Positions 1 to 7,428 are shown, counted from the stretch's first letter. The stretch is DNA of 23,231 nt from Butyrivibrio sp. (GCA_017996845.1 JAGOGF010000030.1:1-23231); one strand, 5' to 3'. Numbers and translations are program-made. The notes: generated from the letters alone by a model not told the origin.

Positions 1-1
1 C

Positions 2-262
2 AAGATCCCGGTCATCTGCGGTGAAGAAAACATGTGTAAGACAGGCGGTCTGGCAACACTCAGTATCAGCTAGTATGATATGGGTTATTCCGCACGTGAA
101 ATGGCATACGATATTCTGGTCAATGGTAAAAAGCCTGCAACAATGCCGATTCAGTACGTATCGAACAATATTACACCCGAATACAATCCTGATATTGCGA
201 AAGCCATCGGCTGGAATATGGATGTCTTCAAAGATCTGACCGCACTTGATACATCCAAATAA
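2..262 (+). pseudogene. ABC transporter substrate-binding protein (TrpX-like), C-terminal part, interrupted by in-frame TAG
   Basis: Reading from base 2, the frame gives KIPVICGEENMCKTGG, LATLSIS, then a TAG at 71-73, then YDMGYSAREMAYDILVNGKK and on to a TAA at 260-262. From memory, this matches the C-terminal end of the TrpX-like (ABC.X4) periplasmic-binding family, where the blocked position is normally a tyrosine in an S-Y-Y-D type motif, so one base change (TAT or TAC to TAG) would explain the stop. The gene starts before the window. The permease and ATPase of the same transporter follow at once, so this is the substrate-binding component, expected to be an exported lipoprotein binding an aromatic amino acid or similar small ligand. 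Both sides of the TAG are well conserved in frame, so the lesion is recent, a sequencing error, or read through. Internal ATG 80 has no clear ribosome binding site. Family sure; status uncertain. Confidence 0.8.
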
Positions 263-300
263 TAACAGAAAGTTTATTACCGGAAAGGGGTTTTTACAAT

Positions 301-1194
301 ATGATCGCATTTCTGAATGCCATGCCCGGAGTCATTGCACAGGGTCTCATCTGGGGAATTCTGGCAATTGGCGTATATATTACATTTAAGGTACTTGATT
401 TTGCGGATATGACTGTTGATGGAAGCTTTGCTTTGGGCGGTGCTACCACGGTTATGATGATCCTTGGTGGCTTTGATGTATCCATTGCTCTGCTGGCAGG
501 AGTTCTTGCCGGTATGGTAGCCGGATACATCACCGGTCTGCTGCATACCATATTCAAAATTCCCGCAATCCTATCGGGTATTCTGACACAGCTGGGTTTG
601 TATTCTGTAAATATGCGAATCATGGGCAAATCCAATCAGGCCGTGAGTGTTGACAAGTATGCACTGATTGTCAGCATCCGTTTTGTCAGTGAATCCATTG
701 TCATCTCTTTGATCTTCATTGCAGCAGTAATTATTCTATTGTATGTTTTTTTTGGAACTGAGATTGGCTCTGCCATCCGTGCAACCGGTTGTAATCAGAA
801 TATGTCACGCGCACAGGGTATTAACACCGGAAGGTGTATCCGGCTGGGACTTGTCCTTGGAAATGGTCTGGTCGGCCTTGCAGGAGGTCTGATTGCCCAG
901 TATCAGGGCAATGCAGATGTCAATTCCGGACGGGGTGCAATCGTAATCGGTCTTGCGGCTGTTATTATCGGTGAAGTCGTATTCGGATCCAGACACAATT
1001 TTGCTTTTAAACTGGCTACTTCCGTTTTCGGTGCAATCATCTATTATATTGTCATTCAGATTGTATTGACACTTGGACTGAAACCGGATTATCTGAAACT
1101 GTTCAGTGCCATTATTGTTGCTGTCTTTATGGCGCTGCCTGCCATTCAGGGCTACTGGCAAAATGGAAAACGTATTTTACGGAGAAAAAGCTGA
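301..1194 (+). CDS. ABC transporter permease (TrpY-like, ABC.X4.P)
   Basis: Inner-membrane permease of 297 residues, the channel subunit for the transporter whose binding protein ends just upstream. The chain is strongly hydrophobic, with about eight predicted membrane segments and Gly/Ala-rich helices of the branched-chain-amino-acid-permease fold (for example TVDGSFALGGA near residue 40 and AGGLIAQYQGNADVNSGRGA near residue 200). The start ATG follows an AAAGGGG ribosome site at 284-290 at 10-base spacing. Its TGA overlaps the ATG of the ATPase gene (TGATG at 1192-1196), which indicates translational coupling. From family knowledge, relatives include the streptococcal trpXYZ tryptophan system and uncharacterised Lachnospiraceae transporters; the substrate cannot be read from the sequence. 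The gene itself is intact although its binding-protein partner carries a nonsense codon. Confidence 0.9.
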   Translation: MIAFLNAMPGVIAQGLIWGILAIGVYITFKVLDFADMTVDGSFALGGATTVMMILGGFDVSIALLAGVLAGMVAGYITGLLHTIFKIPAILSGILTQLGLYSVNMRIMGKSNQAVSVDKYALIVSIRFVSESIVISLIFIAAVIILLYVFFGTEIGSAIRATGCNQNMSRAQGINTGRCIRLGLVLGNGLVGLAGGLIAQYQGNADVNSGRGAIVIGLAAVIIGEVVFGSRHNFAFKLATSVFGAIIYYIVIQIVLTLGLKPDYLKLFSAIIVAVFMALPAIQGYWQNGKRILRRKS

Positions 1195-1988
1195 TGCTGG
1201 AAATAAAAAATCTTACCAAAACATTTAATAAGGGAACGATTAATGAAAAAGCTGCTCTGACCGGTGTAAATCTGATACTGCATGATGGTGATTTCTGTAC
1301 CGTTATCGGCGGAAACGGTGCTGGCAAATCAACGATTCTGAATGCTGTCGCCGGTGTATGGCCGGTCGATTCCGGCTCCATCATACTAAACGGTCATGAT
1401 ATCACATGGCTTCCGGAACACAGCCGGGCCCGGTACATCGGACGCGTATTTCAGGATCCTATGATGGGAACTGCTGCTACCATGCAGATCGATGAGAATC
1501 TTGCTCTGGCTGCAAGACGGGGACAGCGCAGATTTTTGCGTCCCGGCATCACAGGAAAAGAACATGAACATTATATTGAACTTCTGAAATCCCTTGATCT
1601 CGGACTGGAAGGAAGGCTTACCTCAAAGGTTGGTCTTTTATCCGGTGGTCAGAGACAGGCAATTACACTTCTGATGGCTTCGCTGAAAAAACCTGATCTT
1701 CTGCTTCTGGATGAACACACGGCAGCGCTTGACCCCAAAACAGCCAAAAAAGTTTTGGAGCTTTCCGATCAGATCATTCAGGAAAATCACCTGACCGCGC
1801 TTATGGTTACACACAATATGCGTGATGCCATTGCACATGGTAACAGGCTGATCATGATGAGCGAAGGAAAAATTATTTACGATGTCTCCGGAGAAGAAAA
1901 AAAGAATTTGCAGGTTGCAGATCTTCTGCGTAAATTTGAAGAAGCAGGCAGCAGCGATGCGGTAAATGACAGACTGGTACTGAGCTGA
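1194..1988 (+). CDS. ABC transporter ATP-binding protein (TrpZ-like, ABC.X4.A)
   Basis: Cytoplasmic ATPase of 264 residues that powers the preceding permease. All core motifs are visible: Walker A GGNGAGKST (39-47), Q-loop Gln87, signature LSGGQ (149-153), Walker B LLLLDE (169-174), D-loop ALD (178-180) and switch His207 in VTHNMRDAI. The size is typical of a single-domain importer ATPase. The start ATG overlaps the permease stop codon. After the stop at 1986-1988 there are about 40 bases and then a terminator, so this is the last gene of the operon. The likely role is uptake of an amino-acid-like ligand, by homology with trpXYZ; this is inference. Confidence 0.93.
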   Translation: MLEIKNLTKTFNKGTINEKAALTGVNLILHDGDFCTVIGGNGAGKSTILNAVAGVWPVDSGSIILNGHDITWLPEHSRARYIGRVFQDPMMGTAATMQIDENLALAARRGQRRFLRPGITGKEHEHYIELLKSLDLGLEGRLTSKVGLLSGGQRQAITLLMASLKKPDLLLLDEHTAALDPKTAKKVLELSDQIIQENHLTALMVTHNMRDAIAHGNRLIMMSEGKIIYDVSGEEKKNLQVADLLRKFEEAGSSDAVNDRLVLS

Positions 1989-2030
1989 TCCCTGCAGCAA
2001 TCATCTATTTTATTTCTTATTAAGCAAAAA

Positions 2031-2080
2031 ACTGTTGCAGACAACTGATTATTTTCAGTGATTCTGCAGCAGCTTTTTTT
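2031..2080 (+). terminator. Rho-independent terminator of the ABC.X4 operon
   Basis: CTGTTGCAG (2032-2040) pairs with CTGCAGCAG (2064-2072), one G-T pair. An inner ACTGA/TCAGT stem lies in the loop, and a run of seven T follows at 2074-2080. It lies 42 bases after the ATPase stop codon. Confidence 0.75.
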
Positions 2081-2087
2081 AATTGCC

Positions 2088-2125
2088 AAAAAAGATGCAG
2101 ATGGTCACCCACCTGCATCTTTTTT
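2088..2125. terminator. Bidirectional terminator between the ABC operon and rubredoxin
   Basis: AAAAAAGATGCAG (2088-2100) and CTGCATCTTTTTT (2113-2125) form a perfect 13-bp inverted repeat with a 12-base loop holding a small TGG/CCA inner stem. T-runs are present on both strands. It serves as a second terminator for the ABC operon and as the terminator of the convergent rubredoxin gene, whose stop codon is only 6 bases away. Confidence 0.85.
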
Positions 2126-2130
2126 ATTCA

Positions 2131-2286
2131 TTATTCCTGTGAAAATTCATCCTTGCTAACGCCGCAGAGCGGGCATACCCAGTCCGCCGGAAGCGCATCC
2201 CACTTTGTTCCCGGTGCTACTCCATTATCAGGATCTCCGGTAGCTTCATCATACACATATCCACATATACCACATACGTACTTCAT
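2131..2286 (-). CDS. Rubredoxin
   Basis: Rubredoxin of 51 residues, the usual size of the single-domain protein. It carries one iron on four cysteines, all present as CxxC pairs at Cys5/Cys8 ([11 protein letters not shown]) and Cys38/Cys41 ([14 protein letters not shown]). The family moves electrons in the cytoplasm of anaerobes, for example to superoxide- or oxygen-detoxifying enzymes. The open frame extends upstream to 2559 but the true start is the ATG at 2286: a GAAAGGAG ribosome site lies about 10 bases before it and the protein aligns with the family from this Met. A -10 box (TATAAT) lies about 70 bases upstream. It is monocistronic and divergent from a Crp/Fnr-type regulator, which may control it (inference). 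Confidence 0.95.
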   Translation of the reverse strand: MKYVCGICGYVYDEATGDPDNGVAPGTKWDALPADWVCPLCGVSKDEFSQE

Positions 2287-2334
2287 ACTGCTTTGATCTC
2301 CTTTCAGCACTGTAACATTGATGTCTCTTAAATG

Positions 2335-2362
2335 GATCACTCCATTCATTGATCTTATTATA
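2335..2362 (-). promoter_or_regulatory. Putative rubredoxin promoter with palindromic operator
   Basis: On the - strand a perfect TATAAT lies at 2362-2357; no strong -35 box is seen at 16-18 bases. Just downstream, around the expected start point, GATCA (2335-2339) and TGATC (2350-2354) form an inverted repeat with a 10-base spacer. This is a plausible repressor or Crp/Fnr-type site for the divergent regulator, but the arms are short and it does not match the classical TTGAT-N4-ATCAA Fnr box. The function is inferred. Confidence 0.35.
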
Positions 2363-2464
2363 TCATATTGTTTTTGAAAGTAATAATATATTCGCATGAA
2401 AAGAAAAAAAATGATACGATAAAGAAAGAGAAACGACGATCTTCTATCAGAAAGGATAAGTGCC

Positions 2465-3139
2465 ATGATAAAAGAAGGCTCCCTGATCCACATTCTGCAA
2501 AACTGTATCCTGTGCGATGGCATGACAGAACTGGAAATCGCAGATTTTATACATGCCAATCATGCAAAGGTACATCACTATAATCCGGAAGAAGCACTTT
2601 TTACCATTTCTGAAAAACCAACCAGAATATTCATTCTGATATCGGGTGAGGTGACAGTATGCAGGGATACTCTCTCGGGACGCCGCGTCCTGATCACAAA
2701 AATTCGGGAACCGGGGGATATCTTCGGAGAAGTATATCTCTATAAAAAGCTTCGGAAATATGATGTTGACGCAATTGCCACATCGCACTGCGATGTTTTG
2801 GAATTCCCGGCTTTTGATTTTACAAATCAGAAAAATCAGGTGGTGATTGGCAATCTGATCACACTTTTTGCCAATAAAGCCTTTACCATGAACACCAAAC
2901 TTCGCATGATTTCTGCCGGTTCTTTGCGTGAATGCCTGGTTCACTATATTCTGGATAATGAATCAGCAGATGGCCGTATCATTGTTGACATGACCCGCGA
3001 AGAACTTGCCGACTATCTGAATGTCACAAGACCATCTCTTTCACGTGAACTGATGCATATGCAGCATGATGGACTGATTCATGTAAAAGGTCGTGAAATC
3101 CGCGTTGCCTCACAGGAAGCCCTGGAAGATTACCTCTGA
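2465..3139 (+). CDS. Crp/Fnr family transcriptional regulator
   Basis: Cytoplasmic DNA-binding regulator of 224 residues, the family's usual length. Residues about 25-115 form the cyclic-nucleotide-binding-like beta barrel ([13 protein letters not shown], then [10 protein letters not shown]). Residues about 125-155 give the dimer helix. A C-terminal winged helix follows, with [20 protein letters not shown] (176-195) as recognition helix-turn-helix. The canonical cAMP-binding Arg-Ser motif is not evident. Cysteines at 14, 17, 66, 109 and 157 include a CxxC near the N-terminus, so a redox or Fe-S sensing role is possible but unproven. The start ATG follows AAAGGA at 2451-2456. It is divergent from rubredoxin and convergent with the dihydrofolate reductase gene, which it overlaps by 10 bases at the 3' end with no visible terminator. 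Target genes are unknown. Confidence 0.9.
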   Translation: MIKEGSLIHILQNCILCDGMTELEIADFIHANHAKVHHYNPEEALFTISEKPTRIFILISGEVTVCRDTLSGRRVLITKIREPGDIFGEVYLYKKLRKYDVDAIATSHCDVLEFPAFDFTNQKNQVVIGNLITLFANKAFTMNTKLRMISAGSLRECLVHYILDNESADGRIIVDMTREELADYLNVTRPSLSRELMHMQHDGLIHVKGREIRVASQEALEDYL

Positions 3140-3648
3140 TCAGACTTCTTTAGAATGCTATTTTTTCTGCTGTATGTCTGGAATGTATAGATGGTATCAA
3201 AATATACCTGTTCTTCACTTTCCTCTGTCATTTCCCATTCCGGCATTTCATCCAGATTCGGGAAATAGCAATCAGCATCATATACCCGATCAATCTTCGT
3301 TACAATACAGGTATCGCAGTATGGAAGCAGCTCCTGATATACACTTGCCCCGCCGATAACATAAACATCATCTGTATCATATTTTTTTACCATCTTCAGA
3401 AGTTCATCCCTACTATGTGCTACCTGGGCATTTCTGACAGTATAGTCACTTTGAGAAGACAGAATAATATTATTTCTCCCATCAAGCGGAAGCCCCTGTG
3501 GAAAGGTGGCAAGCGTTTTTCTGCCCAGCACAACCGTCTTACCCATTGTTTCATTCCGAAAAACCTTATGATCATTTGGGATACTGATCAGAAGCTTTCC
3601 CTTTAATCCGATTGCCCAATTTGCATCTACTGCTACGATAATTTTCAA
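3130..3648 (-). CDS. folA: Dihydrofolate reductase
   Basis: Reduces dihydrofolate to tetrahydrofolate with NADPH, regenerating the cofactor oxidised by thymidylate synthase. The protein has 172 residues from the TTG start: KIIVAVDANWAIG at the N-terminus, the catalytic acid Asp26 in SIPNDHKVFRNE, the NADPH loop GKTVVLGRKTLATFP and VYVIGGASVYQELLP. I chose TTG 3648 over ATG 3660 because a GAGG ribosome site (bases 3655-3658) sits 6 bases before the TTG and inside the would-be N-terminal extension, while the ATG has no ribosome site; DHFRs also normally begin M-x-I-I-V-A. It is the last gene of the RNase-thyA-folA operon. Its stop codon lies inside the convergent Crp/Fnr gene. No terminator is seen. 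Enzyme identity is firm; the start is likely. Confidence 0.92.
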   Translation of the reverse strand: MKIIVAVDANWAIGLKGKLLISIPNDHKVFRNETMGKTVVLGRKTLATFPQGLPLDGRNNIILSSQSDYTVRNAQVAHSRDELLKMVKKYDTDDVYVIGGASVYQELLPYCDTCIVTKIDRVYDADCYFPNLDEMPEWEMTEESEEQVYFDTIYTFQTYSRKNSILKKSDQR

Positions 3649-3731
3649 TATGAACCTCATTTCTGTACATCAAAATGCACACCTGTGCTTCTTTCATTTT
3701 AAAACGAATTATTTTGGTTCTTTTATAACCT

Positions 3732-4583
3732 TCAGATCGCAATCGGAATATCTTTTAACTGCTCGCCCGCAACTGTATAATTTTCCAGGCTTACATCATT
3801 ACGGGTAAACTGATAGAAATCATGAATATCCGGATTCAAATGAAACTGCGGTACCGGCTGCGGTGTACGACTGATCAGTTCCTGTACCAGCGGTATATGC
3901 CTGTCATAAATATGCGCGTCTGCAATCACATGCACAAATTCTCCGACATTCATGTCACAAACCTGCGCAATCATATGAATCAGAACCGCATACTGAATCA
4001 CATTCCAGTTGTTCGCTGCCAGAACATCCTGTGAGCGCTGGTTCAAAATAGCATTCAATGTCAGTTTATCCTGTCCTTTGCGCTGTGTTACGTTAAAGGT
4101 CATACTGTAGGCACAGGGATAGAGATTCATTTCATGCAGATCCTGATGTACATATATATTGGTCATGATTCTTCTGCTGAAAGGGTTGTTTTTGAGATCA
4201 TAGATCACACGGTCTACCTGATCGAACATCCCCTCTTTATAGCTGTGCCTGATTCCAAGCTGATAGCCATAGGCCTTTCCGATAGAACCGTCCGGATCTG
4301 CCCACTCATCCCAGATATGACTGTGCAGGTCATGCACATTGTTGGACTTCTGCTGCCAGATCCAAAGGATCTCATCCGTCGCACTTTTCAGTGCCATTTT
4401 GCGAAGTGTCATGACCGGAAATTCCTCCGTCAGATCATATCTGTTAACCACACCAAATTTCTTGACCGTATAAGCCGGCGTTCCATCTTCCCAATGTGGT
4501 CTTACTTTCTCTCCCTCGGTAGAGGTCCCATTGTCCAGGATATCCCTGCACATATTAATAAAAATCTCATCTGCCTTACTCAT
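3732..4583 (-). CDS. thyA: Thymidylate synthase
   Basis: Methylates dUMP to dTMP with methylene-tetrahydrofolate, releasing dihydrofolate for the reductase encoded 83 bases downstream. The protein has 283 residues. The catalytic Cys157 lies in LYPCAYSMTFN, the phosphate-binding region in NPFSRRIMT and NQRSQD (181-186), and the end IPIAI replaces the common PVAV/PMAV. The segment DVLAANNWNVIQYAVLIHMI differs from the GLPFN form of E. coli ThyA and resembles the Bacillus ThyA/phage phi3T type (from memory). The ATG follows GGGAG at about 8-base spacing. It lies 25 bases after the beta-CASP RNase gene, with the same strand and no terminator between, so it is cotranscribed. There is no sign of truncation. 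Confidence 0.96.
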   Translation of the reverse strand: MSKADEIFINMCRDILDNGTSTEGEKVRPHWEDGTPAYTVKKFGVVNRYDLTEEFPVMTLRKMALKSATDEILWIWQQKSNNVHDLHSHIWDEWADPDGSIGKAYGYQLGIRHSYKEGMFDQVDRVIYDLKNNPFSRRIMTNIYVHQDLHEMNLYPCAYSMTFNVTQRKGQDKLTLNAILNQRSQDVLAANNWNVIQYAVLIHMIAQVCDMNVGEFVHVIADAHIYDRHIPLVQELISRTPQPVPQFHLNPDIHDFYQFTRNDVSLENYTVAGEQLKDIPIAI

Positions 4584-4608
4584 TCTCTGCTCCCTGCCAC
4601 TTTACCTG

Positions 4609-6207
4609 TTATTTTAACCATTTATCACACAGTGAATTGATCTGATCTGCAAATCTTGCCATGTCCCTGTTGCCTATTCCTTTGCTGTCCTCAATTACTG
4701 CAAGCAGTCTTTCTCCAGCTGCCTTCAGCCTGCTGTATACATCCGATATAATGGCTGCTTTCTTTATGATCGGTACCGGAGCCGCCGCCTTTATGAGCGT
4801 ACCAGTCCCAAGATCAAATTCCGTTCCGCTGTATGGCGCATAGGTATCAAACCCGTAGTCATCCTTCAGGCACTGTGCAAAAGAAGCTGCCACTGTATTT
4901 TCCCCGTGAACAACAAACACCTTTTCAGGCTTTTTTTCAAATCCCGTGATCCAGTCAATCAATCCGTTTTTATCCGCATGTCCACTGAGCCCTTCCAGTT
5001 TGGCAATTTCTGCATGTACATCAATCGGCTCTCCGAATAATTTGACCTGCTCTGCCCCATCCATGATGGATCTTCCCAGTGTACCGACTGACTGATATCC
5101 TACAAACAGAATCGTACTTTCCTCTCTCCAGAGATTGTGTTTGAGATGATGTTTGATTCTCCCGGCATCACACATACCGGATGCGGAAATGATTACCTTC
5201 GGCGTTGTCTCGAAATTGATCTCCTGTGACTCCTGCGATGTGATTGCAAGATGCAGCCCGGGGAAAGTAATCGGGTTGATGCCATTGTGTATCAGTTCCA
5301 TTGCCTCATCATCATAACATTCATATTCATGCTCTTTGAATATCTGCGTTGCTTCCACTGCCAACGGACTATCCACATAAACCGGAAAATCAGGCTCCGT
5401 TTTTACCAGATTCTCTTCTTTGATCTTACGGATAAAATAAAGCATCTCCTGCGTTCTGCCAACCGCAAAAGAAGGTATTACAACATTCCCTCCCCGTGCA
5501 AAAGTTCTTTCCAGCACTTCGGTCAGTGATTTCACATAATCCGGACGTTCCGTGGTATGCAGGCGATCTCCATAGGTCGACTCCATAATCACATAATCAG
5601 CATCTTTGGTTTTCTGCGGATCTCTGATCAGGGGCTGTCTCGTATTTCCAATATCTCCCGAGAACACCAGTTTCTTCCTGATATTCTTCTCATCTATCCA
5701 GATTTCAATACTTGCCGATCCCAGCAAATGTCCGATATCCGTAAAACGGATCTTGATTCCATCGCATAAATCAATGGTCTGTCCATACCGGCAAGGGACG
5801 AAACACTTCATAACACCATCCGCATCCTCCATGGTATAAAGCGGTTCCTGCTGCTTGATATCAGCACTTCGTTTTCCTTTTCGCTTGCGCCATTCATTTT
5901 CCTGCTGCTGAATATGTGCACAATCTCGCAGCATGATATTGCATAAATCCGTTGTTGCCTCTGTTGCCAGTACCTGTCCGCGGAAACCTCTTGCAAATAA
6001 AAGCGGTAATAGTCCTGAATGGTCTACATGTGCATGTGTCAGAAGAACATAATCAATTCTGGCTTCATTTACGGGAAGCGGAACATTTTCAAAAAAATCT
6101 TTTCCCTGCTCCATTCCATAATCAACCAGAATATTCTTGCCACATGCCTGCAGGCAGTGACAACTTCCTGTAACCTCATGATCTGCTCCGATAAATATCA
6201 GTTTCAT
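4609..6207 (-). CDS. Metallo-beta-lactamase fold beta-CASP RNA hydrolase
   Basis: Predicted zinc-dependent nuclease of 532 residues, of the bacterial/archaeal group related to CPSF-73/Ysh1. Metal ligands are visible: THAHVDH (57-63), His160 in IGHLLGSAS and Asp185 in FSGDIGN. The beta-CASP part covers roughly 210-400 with SFAVGRTQEML and SASGMCDAGRIKHHL (341-355). The last motifs are SGHAD (408-412) and VHGE with His434. A tail of about 80 residues (AAAPVPIIKKAAIISD onward) goes beyond the catalytic core and looks helical; its role is unknown. The ATG follows AAAGGGG at 6-base spacing. It is the first gene of an operon with thyA and folA, with its own promoter just upstream. RNA is the likely substrate, but the group is poorly characterised in bacteria. 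Confidence 0.9.
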   Translation of the reverse strand: MKLIFIGADHEVTGSCHCLQACGKNILVDYGMEQGKDFFENVPLPVNEARIDYVLLTHAHVDHSGLLPLLFARGFRGQVLATEATTDLCNIMLRDCAHIQQQENEWRKRKGKRSADIKQQEPLYTMEDADGVMKCFVPCRYGQTIDLCDGIKIRFTDIGHLLGSASIEIWIDEKNIRKKLVFSGDIGNTRQPLIRDPQKTKDADYVIMESTYGDRLHTTERPDYVKSLTEVLERTFARGGNVVIPSFAVGRTQEMLYFIRKIKEENLVKTEPDFPVYVDSPLAVEATQIFKEHEYECYDDEAMELIHNGINPITFPGLHLAITSQESQEINFETTPKVIISASGMCDAGRIKHHLKHNLWREESTILFVGYQSVGTLGRSIMDGAEQVKLFGEPIDVHAEIAKLEGLSGHADKNGLIDWITGFEKKPEKVFVVHGENTVAASFAQCLKDDYGFDTYAPYSGTEFDLGTGTLIKAAAPVPIIKKAAIISDVYSRLKAAGERLLAVIEDSKGIGNRDMARFADQINSLCDKWLK

Positions 6208-6303
6208 TCCAAGCCCCTTTCATTCTGCCATGTCCCTCTGCCGCTGATTCAGCTGTTCATTTCTCTGCACTTTCCATCTTCTTATATCACGCTGTCTGTT
6301 CTC

Positions 6304-6332
6304 ATTATAGCATCTAATAAAGCCAGAGTCAT
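6304..6332 (-). promoter_or_regulatory. Promoter of the RNase-thyA-folA operon
   Basis: On the - strand: -35 ATGACT (6332-6327), 17-base spacer, -10 TATAAT (6309-6304) with an extended TGC just before it. The spacing is ideal and the -10 perfect. The -35 box abuts the T-run of the upstream patatin terminator, so one transcription unit ends exactly where the next begins. It leaves a 5' leader of about 90 bases. Confidence 0.7.
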
Positions 6333-6369
6333 AAAAAAGCTGTATCAGACTTAAAGTCCAGATACAGCT
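6333..6369 (-). terminator. Terminator of the patatin gene, containing its stop codon
   Basis: AGCTGTATC (6369-6361 on the - strand) pairs perfectly with GATACAGCT (6346-6338), an inner ACTT/AAGT stem extends it, and TTTTTT (6338-6333) follows. The TAA stop of the patatin gene (6353-6351) lies in the inner stem-loop, so the hairpin starts within the coding region. Confidence 0.85.
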
Positions 6370-7235
6370 CCATTTTCTTCATTTTTCATAAAATCCTTGA
6401 ATTGCTCTCTTACATCATAATAGTCTTTCATACCAAGATTGTATAACTCGCGGTTAGCCTGCGCATTCATCGCATAGGTGCTCATCGGAAGATTTTCACT
6501 TGGTGCAAAAATAACCGCTTTTCCATCTTTCTCCAGTTCAAACATTCTGTTCTGGCATTGTGCATACATGATATGCCTGCGGTTCAGACAATGAACAATC
6601 CGTGGATAAAGCTGACAGAAAAAAGTGTATAAGAATCTGTGCTGTTCCGGCTTTTTAATAAAATCCCGTGGTTTGGATGTAATCACAACTATTTTGTCAC
6701 ATCCATCATCCAGCGCTTTCTGTACCGGAATAGAATCCGAAACGCCGCCGTCGTAATACTTTTCTCCATCAATGCGAATCGGTCTGCAGGCAGCCGGAAG
6801 TGCACAGGATGCCATAATCGCGCGATAATCATCCTGCTTCATATCATGCTTGCGAAAATATGCAGGCTTCCCTGTTCTGGCATTGGTTGCAACAATAAGA
6901 AATTCTGCAGGATTATCCAGTATTTTCTGATAATCCAGCGCATCCTCCCCATTTGAATTGCTTAATGTAGCATAAATATATTTCAGCCCGAATAAATCTC
7001 CTGTCTCCAAAAAGCTCTTAAAACCGAAATATCCGGGTTCTTTAATATGATCTGTATAAAAGCGCAGATTTCTTCCACGCTGTCCTGCAAGAAAGGATGC
7101 GGTGTTCGCACTTCCGGCAGAAACTCCGATACAATAGTCAAAGCTTATCCCGTCATCCAGAAAAGCATCCAGAACGCCGGCGCCATAGGCGCATTTCATC
7201 CCGCCGCCTTCTACAACCAGTCCTATTTTGCTCAA
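6351..7235 (-). CDS. Patatin-like phospholipase (YjjU/RssA type)
   Basis: Predicted serine lipid acyl hydrolase of 294 residues with a Ser-Asp dyad. Numbered from the TTG start: oxyanion loop EGGGMKCAYGAGVLDAF (from residue 9), nucleophile Ser39 in GVSAGS, Asp162 in DGGVSDSIP. No signal peptide or membrane segment is visible, so it is cytoplasmic. Start choice: GTG 7244 directly abuts the GGGGAG ribosome site, leaving no spacing, while TTG 7235 sits 8 bases after it and gives MSKIGLVVEGGG, the normal family beginning; I use TTG. It is a single-gene unit with its own promoter and terminator. The physiological lipid is unknown. Family very likely; start probable. Confidence 0.88.
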   Translation of the reverse strand: MSKIGLVVEGGGMKCAYGAGVLDAFLDDGISFDYCIGVSAGSANTASFLAGQRGRNLRFYTDHIKEPGYFGFKSFLETGDLFGLKYIYATLSNSNGEDALDYQKILDNPAEFLIVATNARTGKPAYFRKHDMKQDDYRAIMASCALPAACRPIRIDGEKYYDGGVSDSIPVQKALDDGCDKIVVITSKPRDFIKKPEQHRFLYTFFCQLYPRIVHCLNRRHIMYAQCQNRMFELEKDGKAVIFAPSENLPMSTYAMNAQANRELYNLGMKDYYDVREQFKDFMKNEENGAVSGL

Positions 7236-7273
7236 TTTTTTCACTCCCCACTAACCATATCCTGTTCTTTTTA

Positions 7274-7293
7274 ATTTATACAGCAGTATAAAT
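7274..7293. promoter_or_regulatory. AT-rich palindrome at the patatin transcription start
   Basis: ATTTATAC (7274-7281) and GTATAAAT (7286-7293) form a perfect 8-bp inverted repeat with a 4-base centre. It lies immediately downstream of the predicted patatin -10 box, where a repressor would block initiation. It has no T-run, so it is not a terminator. The regulator is unknown. Confidence 0.4.
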
Positions 7294-7300
7294 ATTTTTT

Positions 7301-7329
7301 ATCATAGCATTGTATTTTTAAATTTACAA
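7301..7329 (-). promoter_or_regulatory. Promoter of the patatin gene
   Basis: On the - strand: -35 TTGTAA (7329-7324), 17-base spacer ending in TGC (extended -10), -10 TATGAT (7306-7301). Transcription would start about 50-60 bases before the gene, next to the palindrome at 7274-7293. Confidence 0.65.
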
Positions 7330-7358
7330 GAGTTGCAAACTATTCCAATTATAACAGT

Positions 7359-7396
7359 AAAAGCTCCCAAAGTGCACTAATTCACACTTTGAGAGC
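7359..7396 (-). terminator. Terminator of the DUF6033-like gene
   Basis: GCTCTCAAAGTG (7396-7385 on the - strand) pairs with CACTTTGGGAGC (7374-7363), 12 bp including one G-T pair, with a 10-base loop and then TTTT. The T-run is short, so termination may be partial. It lies 32 bases after the stop codon. Confidence 0.65.
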
Positions 7397-7428
7397 CTCC
7401 CCTGTTTTATGTTCTGCCAATATTGACA

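Noticed and set aside
2131..2559. 142-codon version of rubredoxin
   Set aside because: The extra 91 residues cross the promoter and the divergent regulator's start; the ribosome site and the family alignment begin at 2286.
3671..3690. Short GCACA/TGTGC palindrome between thyA and folA
   Set aside because: Five-base arms around a two-base centre, no T-run and no supporting promoter; within chance expectation.
4134..4640. 168-codon + strand frame opposite thyA
   Set aside because: Antisense to a clearly conserved gene, no family resemblance, no promoter or ribosome site.
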